DNA of 64,000 nt from Streptococcus sanguinis (GCF_013343115.1 NZ_CP054570.1:1054001-1118000), one strand, 5' to 3'. Positions 54,391-63,591 are shown, counted from the stretch's first letter. The notes: generated by a model not told the origin, from the sequence alone. Numbers and translations: made by a program.

Positions 54391-55015
54391 GCGGGAGAAC
54401 CCCCAGACCAATCAAGCTAGCAACAGCCAGAATCGCAAAGACCAGGTAGGCCAGCTTATTCGGCTTGGGAATTCGGCAGTTGTAGACAAATAGGAAGGTC
54501 AGCAAAAGAGACAAGCCCAGCCACACCCAAGCATAGAGATCAAGTGCCAGCCATTGACAGACCAGATAGGTCAGAGGAAAAAATAGGGCACTGTAAGTCA
54601 CGGGCAAGCCGATAAAATAAGAGCCCAATCCTTCATCATGCTTGGCCAAGCGGTTAAAATGCGCCAAGCGCGTGACAGCAGCCAAGACATAGAGGACAGC
54701 CAAGATGATATTGGCCGCTCCCAAGGGCAGCTGGGTCATGAGAAGCACAGCCGGAAGAGCCGCAAAGCTAATCATGTCGCAGAGCGAATCAATCTCAATG
54801 CCGAAGCGCTTCTGGCTTTCAGTCCGCTTCATCCGCCGCGCAACCACACCGTCAAAGAGGTCACAGATACCGCTAACGATAAAGGCCATCATGGCCAGCC
54901 GCAGCTGGGACTGAATGACGGCATAGACTGCCAACAGTGCAAAAGCAGCGCCCATATAAGTCAGGATAACAGATTTATCGTATTCACCGATAAACAAAGG
55001 TTTACTCTTCTTCAT
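54383..55015 (-). CDS. pssA: CDP-alcohol phosphatidyltransferase, PssA-like
   Basis: 210 residues, about six to seven membrane helices. CDP-OH-P-transf motif: CDLFDGVVAR ... FGIEIDSLCD, giving DxxDG, AR and G-x3-D-x3-D; the AR-to-G spacer is 11 residues instead of the canonical 8. By position next to a PSD and by general similarity the likely product is phosphatidylserine from CDP-lipid and serine. Phosphatidylglycerophosphate or phosphatidylinositol-type chemistry cannot be excluded from motif alone. Overlaps the upstream dikinase by 14 bp. Confidence 0.85.
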   Translation of the reverse strand: MKKSKPLFIGEYDKSVILTYMGAAFALLAVYAVIQSQLRLAMMAFIVSGICDLFDGVVARRMKRTESQKRFGIEIDSLCDMISFAALPAVLLMTQLPLGAANIILAVLYVLAAVTRLAHFNRLAKHDEGLGSYFIGLPVTYSALFFPLTYLVCQWLALDLYAWVWLGLSLLLTFLFVYNCRIPKPNKLAYLVFAILAVASLIGLGVLPHG

Positions 55016-57497
55016 GAATTCTTATTTCTCCTCTTCTTCCATCTAAGGTTACTAGCATGCCAGTTTCTAACAGCTGAGTTGCATTCTTAGCGCAGACCAG
55101 AGCAGGAATCCCACATTCCCGAGCGACAATGGATGCATGGCAGAGAACCCCGCCATACTCTGTCACAAGACCGCCTAGAATACCGAAAACATAACTCCAA
55201 CCCGTATCTGTATAGCGAGTGACAAGAATTTCTCCCGGCTCAATCGTCTCAATATCAGCTAATTCCAAGAGGACGCGAACCCGACCGGTCACCTGACCAC
55301 TGCTGGCTGGCATTCCCATCAGCAGAGTCCGACTGTCATGGGCTACCTCCTCCAAGCTCATCTCTTTGTCGGTCAAATCACCCACTGGTTCAAAATTCCG
55401 ATAGGCCTGGCAATAATGCTGATTATCAGCAGCCTCTTCTTGAAGCTGGTCAGCAGTCTTTTGCCCTTTCATAAAGGCAGTCAGACTTTCTTTCTTAATG
55501 TAAAAAATATCTTGTTCATTTTTCAGAAAACCTCGCTTTTCATAGGATCGGCCGAGTTTGAGGCTAATTTGACGAATGAGGTGGTAATAGCGCGTGGAAA
55601 TATCCTTGAACTCCTCTCGCCACCAGAGCAAGTTCCGAAGGTCTTGATTGATTTTTTCTATCTTTTTCTGCTTGGCTCGAGATAGATGAGCAAGATCTAG
55701 CTCAGACTCTGAGACAGGACTGAGCGAAGCTTTGGCCGCTTGGTAATACGTTGAATCAGCAACCAACTGCTGAACCGCTCTCAGTACCTGATGAGCATCT
55801 TCTTCGTAACTAGCTACTCGCAAGTCCAGCTCCCGTGCCGAGTGATAGCCAAAGTCCTTTTGGAAATCCTGAATCTTGATAAAATCAGCTCGCTCAGGAT
55901 ATTGTGCTGCCAGTCCCTGCAACTCTTCTACCGATAGCTTCAGCCAATCGTTTGTCAGTTTCTCGTCTGCCAAAACAAGATCCGCAGCTTCCAGCATTCC
56001 AGCCAAAGGCTTGGTATGCGAAACATTTCCCAATTTAGCTATCAGTTGGAAAAATTCATCGACCGTCAGCCATTTAAGCAGACTGGTCTTTTTCATAGAC
56101 AGCTGGACCGTATTGATGTAGGCCTGCCAGAAATAAGTTCCCTCACTGTCTAAATAAGCCTGATTTAGCACCAACTGCCAAAGACTTTCGACCTGCTGGA
56201 GCGGGCTTTGGTCGTTCAGTTCTCGTATTTCTTGATTCAGGCGGGTAAATTGCTGGCGCAGCTCTTGCAGCTTGTCTGGCGCCTGATGCAGAAAAGTCTT
56301 AGTTACTTTTTGCGTTTTCAAAGCTACCCGCAGGAAATTCAAGAGCAAGACTGGGCTTAATTTGCTGGTAAAACCTTGACCTTGGTAGTCTTTATTGACT
56401 CCCAGCTCATCATCAAAGTCTCGCTCAATATAGCCCGGAATCTGCTCCATACCTTGCTTGACCACGCCTAAGTTCCAGAAAGGCCGAGCATAATGCAGGC
56501 ACATCAGTGGCGGCATCACACCTTCAGGCTCTAGGCCAATTGCCAGCAAAAAGCTGGAGAGTGCCTCTTGCCAAGAATGGCGATAAAGGCTCCACATTAG
56601 GTTTGGGCAGGGCTGAGCCGCCACGCCTCCATCCCGAAAATTCGCCGTCGTCCAGCGACCACTGTCGATTTTAGTTGGTACTGTTGTGATGGGCCGAGCC
56701 TGTAGTAGATAGACTTGCTCTTGTACGGCACACCACTCAATATCCATCGGCCGACCAAAATACGCCACAATCTGCAAAACCTGCGCATGCAGCTTCTGCA
56801 AGACTCCCAGAGAGATTTCAGCCTTTTCAAACTGGAGCCAGTCCGGCTTGTACCAAGCAAGAGTCAGCTGCTCAGGATTGACTTGACCGCTAACCAAGCT
56901 CTCAGCCGAGCCTTTTACGTACTCCAACAGCATGGTCTGGTCCTGATTAGTCGCTACGTCTAAGGAAAAGCAGACACCGCTGAAGTCAGGCTCAATCTGC
57001 TCCTGAATCAGCACTGCCATGGCAAAATTCTGCTCTGCCAGACCCTGACGCTGCCAGTAAGCCAAGGCTTCTGGATTAAAGAGGGAAAGCAGACATGAAC
57101 GAATACCCTGCTCAATTTCTGACAGTGTCCGGCAGTTACCAATCGAGTCATATTGACCAGCAAATGACATGTTCAGTCCATCTTCTAAAAGGGCACTGCT
57201 GCGAACAATATAAGCTTGATTTTCCTGACAAAAGTCTGCTAACTCCAGCTGCCAAGCTGGATCCAAGGGATACTGCTGCAAACGCTCCGCGATTTCCTCC
57301 TTACACAAATGAATTAACTCTTTAAGTCCCTCTTTTGAATATTCTGGCAGAGCCGCTCTTAGCCAATCCATTACTTGGTCCGCTGGCAAAATCAGAGCCT
57401 TAGGAACCGAAAGTCCCAGCTGACAAAGGTTGATTAACTGATTGATTTTACCGCCATAGACGGCCGAAGGCTCTTTTTCCAGCCATAGTTCTTTCAT
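55002..57497 (-). CDS. RPH/PEP-synthase-like dikinase 2 (no PEP barrel)
   Basis: 831 residues from the ATG at 57497 behind GGGAG (a GTG 18 bp upstream overlaps the carS stop). ATP-grasp: SAVYGGKINQLINL, YIVRSSALLEDGLNMSFAGQ, MDIEWCAVQEQVYLLQARPIT. Phosphohistidine domain: GGVLCHASIVARECGIPA with His787. Same barrel-less plan as the other dikinase in this operon, but clearly diverged in the central ~400 residues, so the two probably act on different acceptors or in sequence. Overlaps pssA downstream; 14 bp separate it from carS. Confidence 0.85.
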   Translation of the reverse strand: MKELWLEKEPSAVYGGKINQLINLCQLGLSVPKALILPADQVMDWLRAALPEYSKEGLKELIHLCKEEIAERLQQYPLDPAWQLELADFCQENQAYIVRSSALLEDGLNMSFAGQYDSIGNCRTLSEIEQGIRSCLLSLFNPEALAYWQRQGLAEQNFAMAVLIQEQIEPDFSGVCFSLDVATNQDQTMLLEYVKGSAESLVSGQVNPEQLTLAWYKPDWLQFEKAEISLGVLQKLHAQVLQIVAYFGRPMDIEWCAVQEQVYLLQARPITTVPTKIDSGRWTTANFRDGGVAAQPCPNLMWSLYRHSWQEALSSFLLAIGLEPEGVMPPLMCLHYARPFWNLGVVKQGMEQIPGYIERDFDDELGVNKDYQGQGFTSKLSPVLLLNFLRVALKTQKVTKTFLHQAPDKLQELRQQFTRLNQEIRELNDQSPLQQVESLWQLVLNQAYLDSEGTYFWQAYINTVQLSMKKTSLLKWLTVDEFFQLIAKLGNVSHTKPLAGMLEAADLVLADEKLTNDWLKLSVEELQGLAAQYPERADFIKIQDFQKDFGYHSARELDLRVASYEEDAHQVLRAVQQLVADSTYYQAAKASLSPVSESELDLAHLSRAKQKKIEKINQDLRNLLWWREEFKDISTRYYHLIRQISLKLGRSYEKRGFLKNEQDIFYIKKESLTAFMKGQKTADQLQEEAADNQHYCQAYRNFEPVGDLTDKEMSLEEVAHDSRTLLMGMPASSGQVTGRVRVLLELADIETIEPGEILVTRYTDTGWSYVFGILGGLVTEYGGVLCHASIVARECGIPALVCAKNATQLLETGMLVTLDGRRGEIRIHEEE

Positions 57498-57511
57498 CAA
57501 AAACTCCCATC

Positions 57512-58102
57512 TCACATACGATTTTTTCTAAGCTTAGCCCAGTAGAGCAGACGATTGACTCCTAGATGCGTGCCCGCCCCGAGAATAAGTATGCCCAGCA
57601 TCTGCTGCCAAGACAGAGAGATATAGAAAAGCAAGAAAATAATACAGCCAATCAAGGAATCAATCTGGTCTATCCAGATAAAGGTCCATTTCCAGCCATT
57701 CTCCGCCGTCTTGCCCTCTCTGATTTCCAAACGGCGCTTGATAAAACTATTGGGCAGCTCAAACAAAACATAAGCCAGCCCCAAAAGAGCCCCAAGTACC
57801 AGATTAAAGAGCACGGTATTTTCGTAGAAAGCATAGACTAAGTGCAGCTTCTCTAGGGTAGGAATACTCTTTAAGAGCAAACCCCAAAGGATCTGAGCCA
57901 AGGCTCCCCAGACAATCATACCAAAGAAACCTTTCCAGGTCTTGTTAGCCCCAAAAAGCCTCTTCCCATCCTTTAAAATCAGCCCAGCGTCCATGGGTCG
58001 ATAAGCCACCTCTAGCAGTGAAGACTTGCAAAAGATCATATTCAGAACTCCAGCCAGAATGACCGGCATCAAGGTGATATATAAGGCAAGAATCGAGTGC
58101 AT
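57512..58102 (-). CDS. CarS-like CDP-lipid synthase (CDP-archaeol synthase family)
   Basis: 196 residues, about five membrane helices. Hallmarks of the CarS/DUF46 family: KDGKRLFGANKTWKGFFG in the first cytoplasmic loop and ELPNSFIKRRL ... WIDQIDSLIG later. Archaeal CarS makes CDP-archaeol from CTP and unsaturated archaetidic acid. Bacterial homologues are poorly studied and could act on phosphatidate or another lipid phosphate. First gene of the operon; AGGAAAT precedes the ATG. It would supply the CDP-activated substrate for the PssA-like enzyme encoded two genes later. The ordinary CdsA is not in this window and is presumably elsewhere. Confidence 0.85.
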   Translation of the reverse strand: MHSILALYITLMPVILAGVLNMIFCKSSLLEVAYRPMDAGLILKDGKRLFGANKTWKGFFGMIVWGALAQILWGLLLKSIPTLEKLHLVYAFYENTVLFNLVLGALLGLAYVLFELPNSFIKRRLEIREGKTAENGWKWTFIWIDQIDSLIGCIIFLLFYISLSWQQMLGILILGAGTHLGVNRLLYWAKLRKNRM

Positions 58103-58146
58103 ACTTATTTCCTATTCTTTTTATGAAAATCAGCTTGAAAAGATTA

Positions 58147-58191
58147 AGAGACTTCTCAAACTTTTATGGCTTCATTATATCATAAGTCTCT
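58147..58191 (-). promoter_or_regulatory. Lipid operon promoter within an inverted repeat
   Basis: Minus-strand TGATATAAT (TATAAT at 58174-58179, extended -10) lies between AGAGACTT (58147-58154) and AAGTCTCT (58184-58191), a perfect 8-bp inverted repeat 29 bp apart. Repressor operator or coincidence. Confidence 0.5.
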
Positions 58192-58420
58192 AAAGCCCTT
58201 ACACAACAAACTGTCAACAACTGTCTCATCTGATAGTGGTGCAAAAAATTCGCTATTCTACATTTTTATTTCTCCTTGCATCTGTGACTACAATGATTTA
58301 TCAAGATATTCTAATAATTAGTAACAAATAAACAAGATTGTAGATAATATGTCAATCAATCTTCTTTTTATTATAAAAGGCTTTTAAAAATTTGTAAAGA
58401 AGGGTTTTATAATTCAAAGT
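58192..58420. other. Intergenic between lipid and gal operons, no gene
   Basis: AT-rich, 230 bp. I see no coding frame, tRNA or clear repeat. A minus-strand TTGACA lies near 58350 without a good -10. Confidence 0.5.
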
Positions 58421-58447
58421 AAAAAACCAGCTTTTCTAGCTGGTTTG
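58421..58447 (-). terminator. gal operon terminator
   Basis: AAACCAGC / GCTGGTTT stem with loop TAGAAAA, then TTTTAC on the minus strand. Confidence 0.85.
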
Positions 58448-58452
58448 TCAGT

Positions 58453-59454
58453 TTATCTTCTGTCATCATAGCCATTTGGATGACTGGAATGCCATTTCCA
58501 AGCAGTTTCGATAATGGTTTCGATATTGTCAAATTTCGGCTGCCAACCCAGAACATTTCTTGCTTTCTCAGAGGAAGCAATCAGCGTATCCGGATCGCCT
58601 GGGCGCCGCTCTGCTATTTCCAAAGGAATAGGATGTCCGGTCACCTTTCGTGCTGCTTCTACAATCTGCAGGTTGGAAAAACCAGTCGAAGAGCCAAGGT
58701 TAAAGGCATCTGATGGTTGACCAGCACGCAGGTGCTCGACAGCCAGAATATGGGCGTCAGCCAAGTCGAAAGGATGGACATAATCGCGTACATTGGTCCC
58801 GTCCAGAGTATCGTAATCATCACCAAAAACAGCAATCTTCTCACGTTTGCCCTGAGCCACTTGAAGCACAATGGGCAGGAGATGGGTTTCAGGTCCGTGG
58901 TCCTCGCCGATTGAGCCGTCGGGCTTGGCACCGGCCACATTGAAATAACGCAGGGCTACAAACTTGATGCCATAGGCCTGGTCAGCCCAGCGCATAATAG
59001 TTTCCATCATAAGCTTGCTCTCACCATAAGGATTGATCGGCCTTTGCGGAGTCGTTTCCAGAATCGGCACTTCCTCAGGAATGCCATAAGTCGCCGCAGT
59101 CGAAGAAAAGACAATGTTTTTAACGCCGCATTCCTGCATGACTTCCAAGAGAGAAATCATGCCAGCTGTGTTATTGTCGAAATACTTGAGCGGGTCCACC
59201 ATGGACTCGGCGACCAGTGAAAAGGCAGCAAAGTGAATGACTGCATCGATGGATGGATGTTTGGCAAATACACTACGCATAAAATCCTTATCCGCCAAAT
59301 CCCCCTCATAAAAGACAGCTTGCGGATGGACAGCTGCCCGATGGCCAGTCACCAAATTATCAACGACGACTACTTCTTCCTTACCTGCTGCTACCAGACG
59401 GTCTACCATGTGCGAACCGATATAGCCAGCTCCACCTAATACTAAAATTGCCAT
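58453..59454 (-). CDS. galE: UDP-glucose 4-epimerase
   Basis: Interconverts UDP-galactose and UDP-glucose, closing the Leloir pathway. 333 residues from the ATG at 59454 ([16 protein letters not shown]) behind GGGAAAGGAAG; a start 14 codons upstream would lack a ribosome site. NAD-binding GGAGYIGSH, the SSTAATYG Ser/Thr, and catalytic YGESKLMME are intact. Third gene of galKTE. Confidence 0.96.
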   Translation of the reverse strand: MAILVLGGAGYIGSHMVDRLVAAGKEEVVVVDNLVTGHRAAVHPQAVFYEGDLADKDFMRSVFAKHPSIDAVIHFAAFSLVAESMVDPLKYFDNNTAGMISLLEVMQECGVKNIVFSSTAATYGIPEEVPILETTPQRPINPYGESKLMMETIMRWADQAYGIKFVALRYFNVAGAKPDGSIGEDHGPETHLLPIVLQVAQGKREKIAVFGDDYDTLDGTNVRDYVHPFDLADAHILAVEHLRAGQPSDAFNLGSSTGFSNLQIVEAARKVTGHPIPLEIAERRPGDPDTLIASSEKARNVLGWQPKFDNIETIIETAWKWHSSHPNGYDDRR

Positions 59455-59499
59455 AAAACTTCCTTTCCCTGTTACGCTAGATTCATTATAACACATTTC

Positions 59500-60981
59500 C
59501 TAGGGCTGGATGCCGACGGATTGGACAAAGCGCATGAATGCTTCCTGCCCCTCCTCTGTCCGCTTGTAAACACCCGCATCTTCCAGTACTCGGCTGAAAA
59601 TTTGTCCAACCGATGCCTGAACTACTCCTTCCACTGTCTCAGCGGTAACATCTGGATTCTGGTCTTTGAGCTGATTGGCCCACTCCTGATGATAGGCTGC
59701 AACCTGACAGTCTTCTCCCAGCAAGAAAAGTTCCACCTGCTTGAGTTCTTCCTTGAGCCGAGGCGGCAGAATAGCCAGTCCCATAACCTCAATCAGGCCG
59801 ATATTTTCTTTCTTAATATGCTGCACATCCTTATGAGGGTGGTAAATGCCGTCTGGATGTTCTGGGGATGTTTGATTGTCCCTCAAGACCAAGTCCAGCT
59901 CAAAGCATCCATCTTTCCTGCGGGCAATCGGTGTGATGGTATGGTGTGGCTCCCCCTCAGACTCTGCCAATACCTGCACACTTGGGTCAGAATAAGTCCG
60001 CCAAACTTTCAAGATTTTGTCAGCCAACTTGATTAAATGTTCCTTCTTCTCAGATTTCAGCCGAATGACGGACATAGGCCACTTGACAATGCCTGCCTCT
60101 ACCTCTTCAAATCCGCTAAAAGTAAAGCTGCAATCCAGCTCTGCTATTTCCATAGGAAAGGTATGACGTCCGCCCTGATAGTGGTCGTGGGTCAGGATAG
60201 AGCCACCGACAATAGGCAAATCGGCGTTGGATCCTGCGAAATAGCCTGGAAAGGTCTCAACGATGTCCAACAAGCGCTCAAAGGTCAGCCGACTGATAGC
60301 CATGGGAAGGTGCTGGCTGTGCAGAAAGATGCAATGCTCATTAAAATAGGCATAGGGCGAATACTGGAAGCCCCACTCCTGTCCAGCCAATTCAAAACGA
60401 ACAATCCGATGGTTAGCGCGGGCTGGGTGGTCCAAGCGACCTTGATAACCTTCATTTTCCATGCAAAGCTGGCAGGCTGGATAATTACTATTCTTAACCT
60501 TTTTAGCTGCCGCAATTTCCTTGGGATCCTTTTCTGGCTTAGAGAGATTGATGGTGATTTCCAAATCTCCATATTCAGTTGGCGATTTGAAGGCAATGTT
60601 TTTAGCAATGGCCTTGACCTTGATATAGTCATTCTTTTGACTAAGCTGGTAAAAATCAGCCACAGCTTGCTCAGGATTGGAGGCATAAGAAGTCCAGAAG
60701 TCCTGATTGAGCTGGCTAGGGGTAGGAGTAATCAAGTTCATAAGCTCAGCTCCCAGTATATCCTGCTCAGCCAGAGTATCACCAATCTTCCCATTCTTCA
60801 CAGCTACAGCTACCAAGTCATCTTTAAGGTCAATTAGCTGCTCAGCCTCGGTCTCCTGCTCTGCCACTGCCTCTCCAACCAGAGCCATGACACGATTGTT
60901 CAGATAGATGGTGTCCATTTCCTCAAAAGTGCTATTGTCAATCACTGCAGATACAAAAGCATCCAGTAACTTCTTGGACAT
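59500..60981 (-). CDS. galT: Galactose-1-phosphate uridylyltransferase (Gram-positive class)
   Basis: Transfers UMP from UDP-glucose to galactose-1-phosphate. 493 residues, the long GalT class of Firmicutes, distinct from E. coli GalT. Visible features: [18 protein letters not shown] (possible metal Cys pair), [19 protein letters not shown] with the HxH-type catalytic histidines, and [14 protein letters not shown] [11 protein letters not shown]. Separated from galK by a 170-bp structured repeat. Confidence 0.95.
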   Translation of the reverse strand: MSKKLLDAFVSAVIDNSTFEEMDTIYLNNRVMALVGEAVAEQETEAEQLIDLKDDLVAVAVKNGKIGDTLAEQDILGAELMNLITPTPSQLNQDFWTSYASNPEQAVADFYQLSQKNDYIKVKAIAKNIAFKSPTEYGDLEITINLSKPEKDPKEIAAAKKVKNSNYPACQLCMENEGYQGRLDHPARANHRIVRFELAGQEWGFQYSPYAYFNEHCIFLHSQHLPMAISRLTFERLLDIVETFPGYFAGSNADLPIVGGSILTHDHYQGGRHTFPMEIAELDCSFTFSGFEEVEAGIVKWPMSVIRLKSEKKEHLIKLADKILKVWRTYSDPSVQVLAESEGEPHHTITPIARRKDGCFELDLVLRDNQTSPEHPDGIYHPHKDVQHIKKENIGLIEVMGLAILPPRLKEELKQVELFLLGEDCQVAAYHQEWANQLKDQNPDVTAETVEGVVQASVGQIFSRVLEDAGVYKRTEEGQEAFMRFVQSVGIQP

Positions 60982-61009
60982 AGTTCTTCCTTTCTTTTGC
61001 TAGTAAAGA

Positions 61010-61180
61010 GAGTGGGACAGAAATCGGTAATTCGTTAGAATTCGATTTCGTCGTCCCACCTCCGCACAGTTGATTAGGGCTGTAAAAGCTGATGAAATCA
61101 GCGTAATAGAGCCCACTCAACCACTGCGTCTTGCTCGACAATCCAAAGACAATTGAGAGACTAGGACTTTTGTCCCAGAC
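61010..61180. repeat. MITE-like structured repeat inserted between galK and galT
   Basis: About 170 bp bounded by GTGGGACA and TTTTGTCCCA (terminal inverted repeats). Inside are two strong stems: GTGGGAC/GTCCCAC enclosing GAAATCG/CGATTTC and AATTC/GAATT, and GTTGATTAGGGCT/AGAGCCCACTCAAC enclosing GCTGAT/ATCAGC. I recall very similar sequences scattered through oral streptococcal genomes. No frame. It would be transcribed within the gal mRNA and fold strongly. Confidence 0.7.
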
Positions 61181-61200
61181 CCAAGTTTCTTTTCTGTGAA

Positions 61201-62379
61201 TTAGTCCAGCACTTGGCTTCCGCCAGCTACTTCTGCAATGTAAAAGCTAGGGGCATAGCCGACGACTTCTTGATACTTGCGGCCAACATTTTCTTTGAAA
61301 GATTCCACCGCATCCTTAGCAACTAAAGCAATGGCGCAACCACCGAAGCCAGCTCCAGTCATACGAGCACCCAAAACACCTTCTTGCTCCCAGGCCGTGT
61401 GAACCAAGGTGTCCAGCTCTAGACCAGTCACCTCATAGTCATGTTCCAAAGAAACATGGGACGCATTCATGAGACGGCCAAACTTGTCAAGATCGCCTGC
61501 CTGCAAAGCTGCCCGCGCTTGCAAAGTGCGTTGATTTTCCAAAACAGCATGGCGAGCCCGTTTGAGACGATTTTCGTCCTCTATCAGATAGCTATACTCG
61601 TCAAAGGACCACTCGTCCAACTCACCCAAAGTAGCGATAGACTGCTTGCGATTGAGCTCTTCAACAGCTTTTTCGCACTCCGCTCGACGCTCATTGTACT
61701 TAGAGTCAGCTAACTCACGACGCTTGTTGGTATTCATAATCACTACGACATTATCCTTAAGATCAAGCGGCACCAAATCATATTCGAGAGTATTGGTGTC
61801 TAAGTAAATAGCCCGCTGGTCAGCACCCATTCCGATAGCAAACTGGTCCATAATGCCAGAATTAATCCCGATAAACTCATTTTCAGTTAATTTACCGATT
61901 TTCACTAGGTCCAAACGTTCCAACTGCAAATCAAAGAGTTTCTCAGCAATGACACCCGTCAAAAGCTCTAGCGATGCAGAAGATGATAAGCCAGAACCAT
62001 TTGGAATATTTCCATAAACATAGACATCCATGCCTCGGTCAATTGTATGGCCTGCCTCCTGCAGAAAATGCAGAACTCCTTTCGGATAGTTGGTCCAGTT
62101 ATGCTCAGGCTCAAAGTGCAGGTTTTCCAGCGACATTTCAATAATCCCTTTTTCTTCAAAATTCCCTGAGAAGAATCTCAAGAGCTGATCGTCCCGCTTG
62201 CGAGCCGCTCCATAAGTTCCTAGAGAAATCGCAGCAGGAAAAACATGGCCGCCGTTATAGTCCGTATGCTCACCAATCAGATTGATCCGACCGGGTGAAA
62301 AGAAAGTGTGGTCCGCTTCTACTCCAAAAACCTTGGCAAAATCTGCGCGGACTTGCTCCGCTGAAATTAGGTTTGACAT
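61201..62379 (-). CDS. galK: Galactokinase
   Basis: Phosphorylates galactose at C1 with ATP. 392 residues, GHMP family: galactose motif [24 protein letters not shown] loop [18 protein letters not shown], and [13 protein letters not shown] near the C-terminus. First gene of galKTE, behind AAAGGAG, under control of the shared operator region with galR. Confidence 0.97.
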   Translation of the reverse strand: MSNLISAEQVRADFAKVFGVEADHTFFSPGRINLIGEHTDYNGGHVFPAAISLGTYGAARKRDDQLLRFFSGNFEEKGIIEMSLENLHFEPEHNWTNYPKGVLHFLQEAGHTIDRGMDVYVYGNIPNGSGLSSSASLELLTGVIAEKLFDLQLERLDLVKIGKLTENEFIGINSGIMDQFAIGMGADQRAIYLDTNTLEYDLVPLDLKDNVVVIMNTNKRRELADSKYNERRAECEKAVEELNRKQSIATLGELDEWSFDEYSYLIEDENRLKRARHAVLENQRTLQARAALQAGDLDKFGRLMNASHVSLEHDYEVTGLELDTLVHTAWEQEGVLGARMTGAGFGGCAIALVAKDAVESFKENVGRKYQEVVGYAPSFYIAEVAGGSQVLD

Positions 62380-62412
62380 AAGCTAAACTCCTTTAAAATG
62401 AATAATCGACAT

Positions 62413-62426
62413 TGTAATCGTTTTCT
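62413..62426 (-). promoter_or_regulatory. CcpA cre-like site in the gal promoter region
   Basis: TGTAATCGTTTTCT matches 13 of 14 positions of TGWNANCGNTNWCA, just downstream of the galK -10, where CcpA binding would block transcription on glucose. Confidence 0.6.
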
Positions 62427-62433
62427 TATATTT

Positions 62434-62462
62434 ATTATAACTGTTTCCGAGTAAAACTTCAA
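62434..62462 (-). promoter_or_regulatory. galKTE promoter
   Basis: Minus-strand TTGAAG (62457-62462), 17-bp spacer, TATAAT (62434-62439). Confidence 0.6.
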
Positions 62463-62464
62463 TA

Positions 62465-62504
62465 AATTTAGTAAATTTTTACTTAACAAAATGTTTACTA
62501 AATT
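62465..62504. promoter_or_regulatory. GalR operator region
   Basis: AATTTAGTAAA (62465-62475) and TTTACTAAATT (62494-62504), perfect 11-bp arms. Within it TTAGTAAATTTTTACTTAA is itself a near palindrome, and a further TTTACTAA lies at 62516-62523. These are the LacI-family GalR boxes placed between the two divergent promoters. Confidence 0.65.
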
Positions 62505-62509
62505 CTTCT

Positions 62510-62538
62510 TTGTTATTTACTAATTTTTGAGTTATAAT
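62510..62538 (+). promoter_or_regulatory. galR promoter
   Basis: TTGTTA (62510-62515), 17-bp spacer, TATAAT (62533-62538); its spacer overlaps a GalR half-box, consistent with autoregulation. Confidence 0.6.
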
Positions 62539-62573
62539 TTATGTAGACAGTAAATTGAAAAGGATCCAATCAA

Positions 62574-63575
62574 ATGGCTACTATCAAAGATATCGCCCAG
62601 ACAGCTGGTGTTTCTCCCGCAACTGTTTCGCGGGTTTTGAACTATGACAAGTCCATGTCTGTCAGCGATGAGACGCGTAAGAAGATTTTCGATATCGCTG
62701 AACAGCTCAACTACAAAAAAAGCAAAAAACAGAAAAAAACTTCACCTCAGACCCATCGCATTGCTATCGTTGAATGGTACACCGAGCTGGAAGAGCTGGA
62801 TGATCTTTACTATTACTCCATCCGCCTAGGCATTGAAAAGAAAGCCCGAGAACTGGGCTATGATATCGTGAGGATTTTCAACAACGACTCTCTGAGCCAG
62901 CTAGAACAGATTGACGGCATCATTGCCATCGGAAAATTCAGCAGCAAGCAAGTCAAGGAGCTGGAGCAATACAGTCCTGCCCTGGTTTTCGTGGATAGCG
63001 ATACGATCGACCAAGGCCACAGCTGTGTAACAACAGACTTTGAGCATGCCGTTACTCATGTTCTCGACCATTTTCTTCAGCAGGGTATTGGAGAAATCGG
63101 TATGATTGCTGGACGTGAAGAAACAGCAGATGGAACGACAAGTCTTGACGATCCGCGCTTGGCCTGCTTCTGCCGTTACCTTAGTGACAAAGGCCTTTAT
63201 CAGCCGGCCTATGTCAAGATAGGCAAGTTCTCCTCAGAGTCTGGCTACCAGCTGATGAAAGACATGATTGACCAACAAAAAGAACAGATGCCCAAAGCAT
63301 TCTTCATAGCCAGCGATGCTCTGGCTGTCGGTGCCCTCCGTGCTCTTCAGGAAGCGGGAATAGCTGTTCCCCAAGATGTCCAGATTATTTCCTTTAATGA
63401 TACATCCATTGCCAAATACGTCTATCCGCCTCTCAGCACTGTGACAGTCTTTACAGAGGAAATGGGCAAGCAAGCTCTGCAAATGCTAGACCAGGTGATT
63501 AAAACCGACGAAAACCTCATCCCTTACATGATTAAGCTCTCAACCAAGCTGACACTAAGAGAAAGCAGCCTTTAA
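62574..63575 (+). CDS. galR: Galactose operon regulator, LacI family
   Basis: 333 residues. N-terminal helix-turn-helix ATIKDIAQTAGVSPATVSRVLN, hinge, and a periplasmic-binding-fold effector domain (ITEE-like AFFIASDALAVGALRAL, ISFNDTSIAKYV). Divergent from galKTE, over shared operators. Regulates the Leloir genes in response to galactose or a derived metabolite. Confidence 0.94.
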   Translation: MATIKDIAQTAGVSPATVSRVLNYDKSMSVSDETRKKIFDIAEQLNYKKSKKQKKTSPQTHRIAIVEWYTELEELDDLYYYSIRLGIEKKARELGYDIVRIFNNDSLSQLEQIDGIIAIGKFSSKQVKELEQYSPALVFVDSDTIDQGHSCVTTDFEHAVTHVLDHFLQQGIGEIGMIAGREETADGTTSLDDPRLACFCRYLSDKGLYQPAYVKIGKFSSESGYQLMKDMIDQQKEQMPKAFFIASDALAVGALRALQEAGIAVPQDVQIISFNDTSIAKYVYPPLSTVTVFTEEMGKQALQMLDQVIKTDENLIPYMIKLSTKLTLRESSL

Positions 63576-63591
63576 GCTAGAAAGACCGCCT

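Noticed and set aside
60037..60837. 266-codon + strand frame
   Set aside because: Entirely antisense to galT, with no ribosome site and no protein-like motif.
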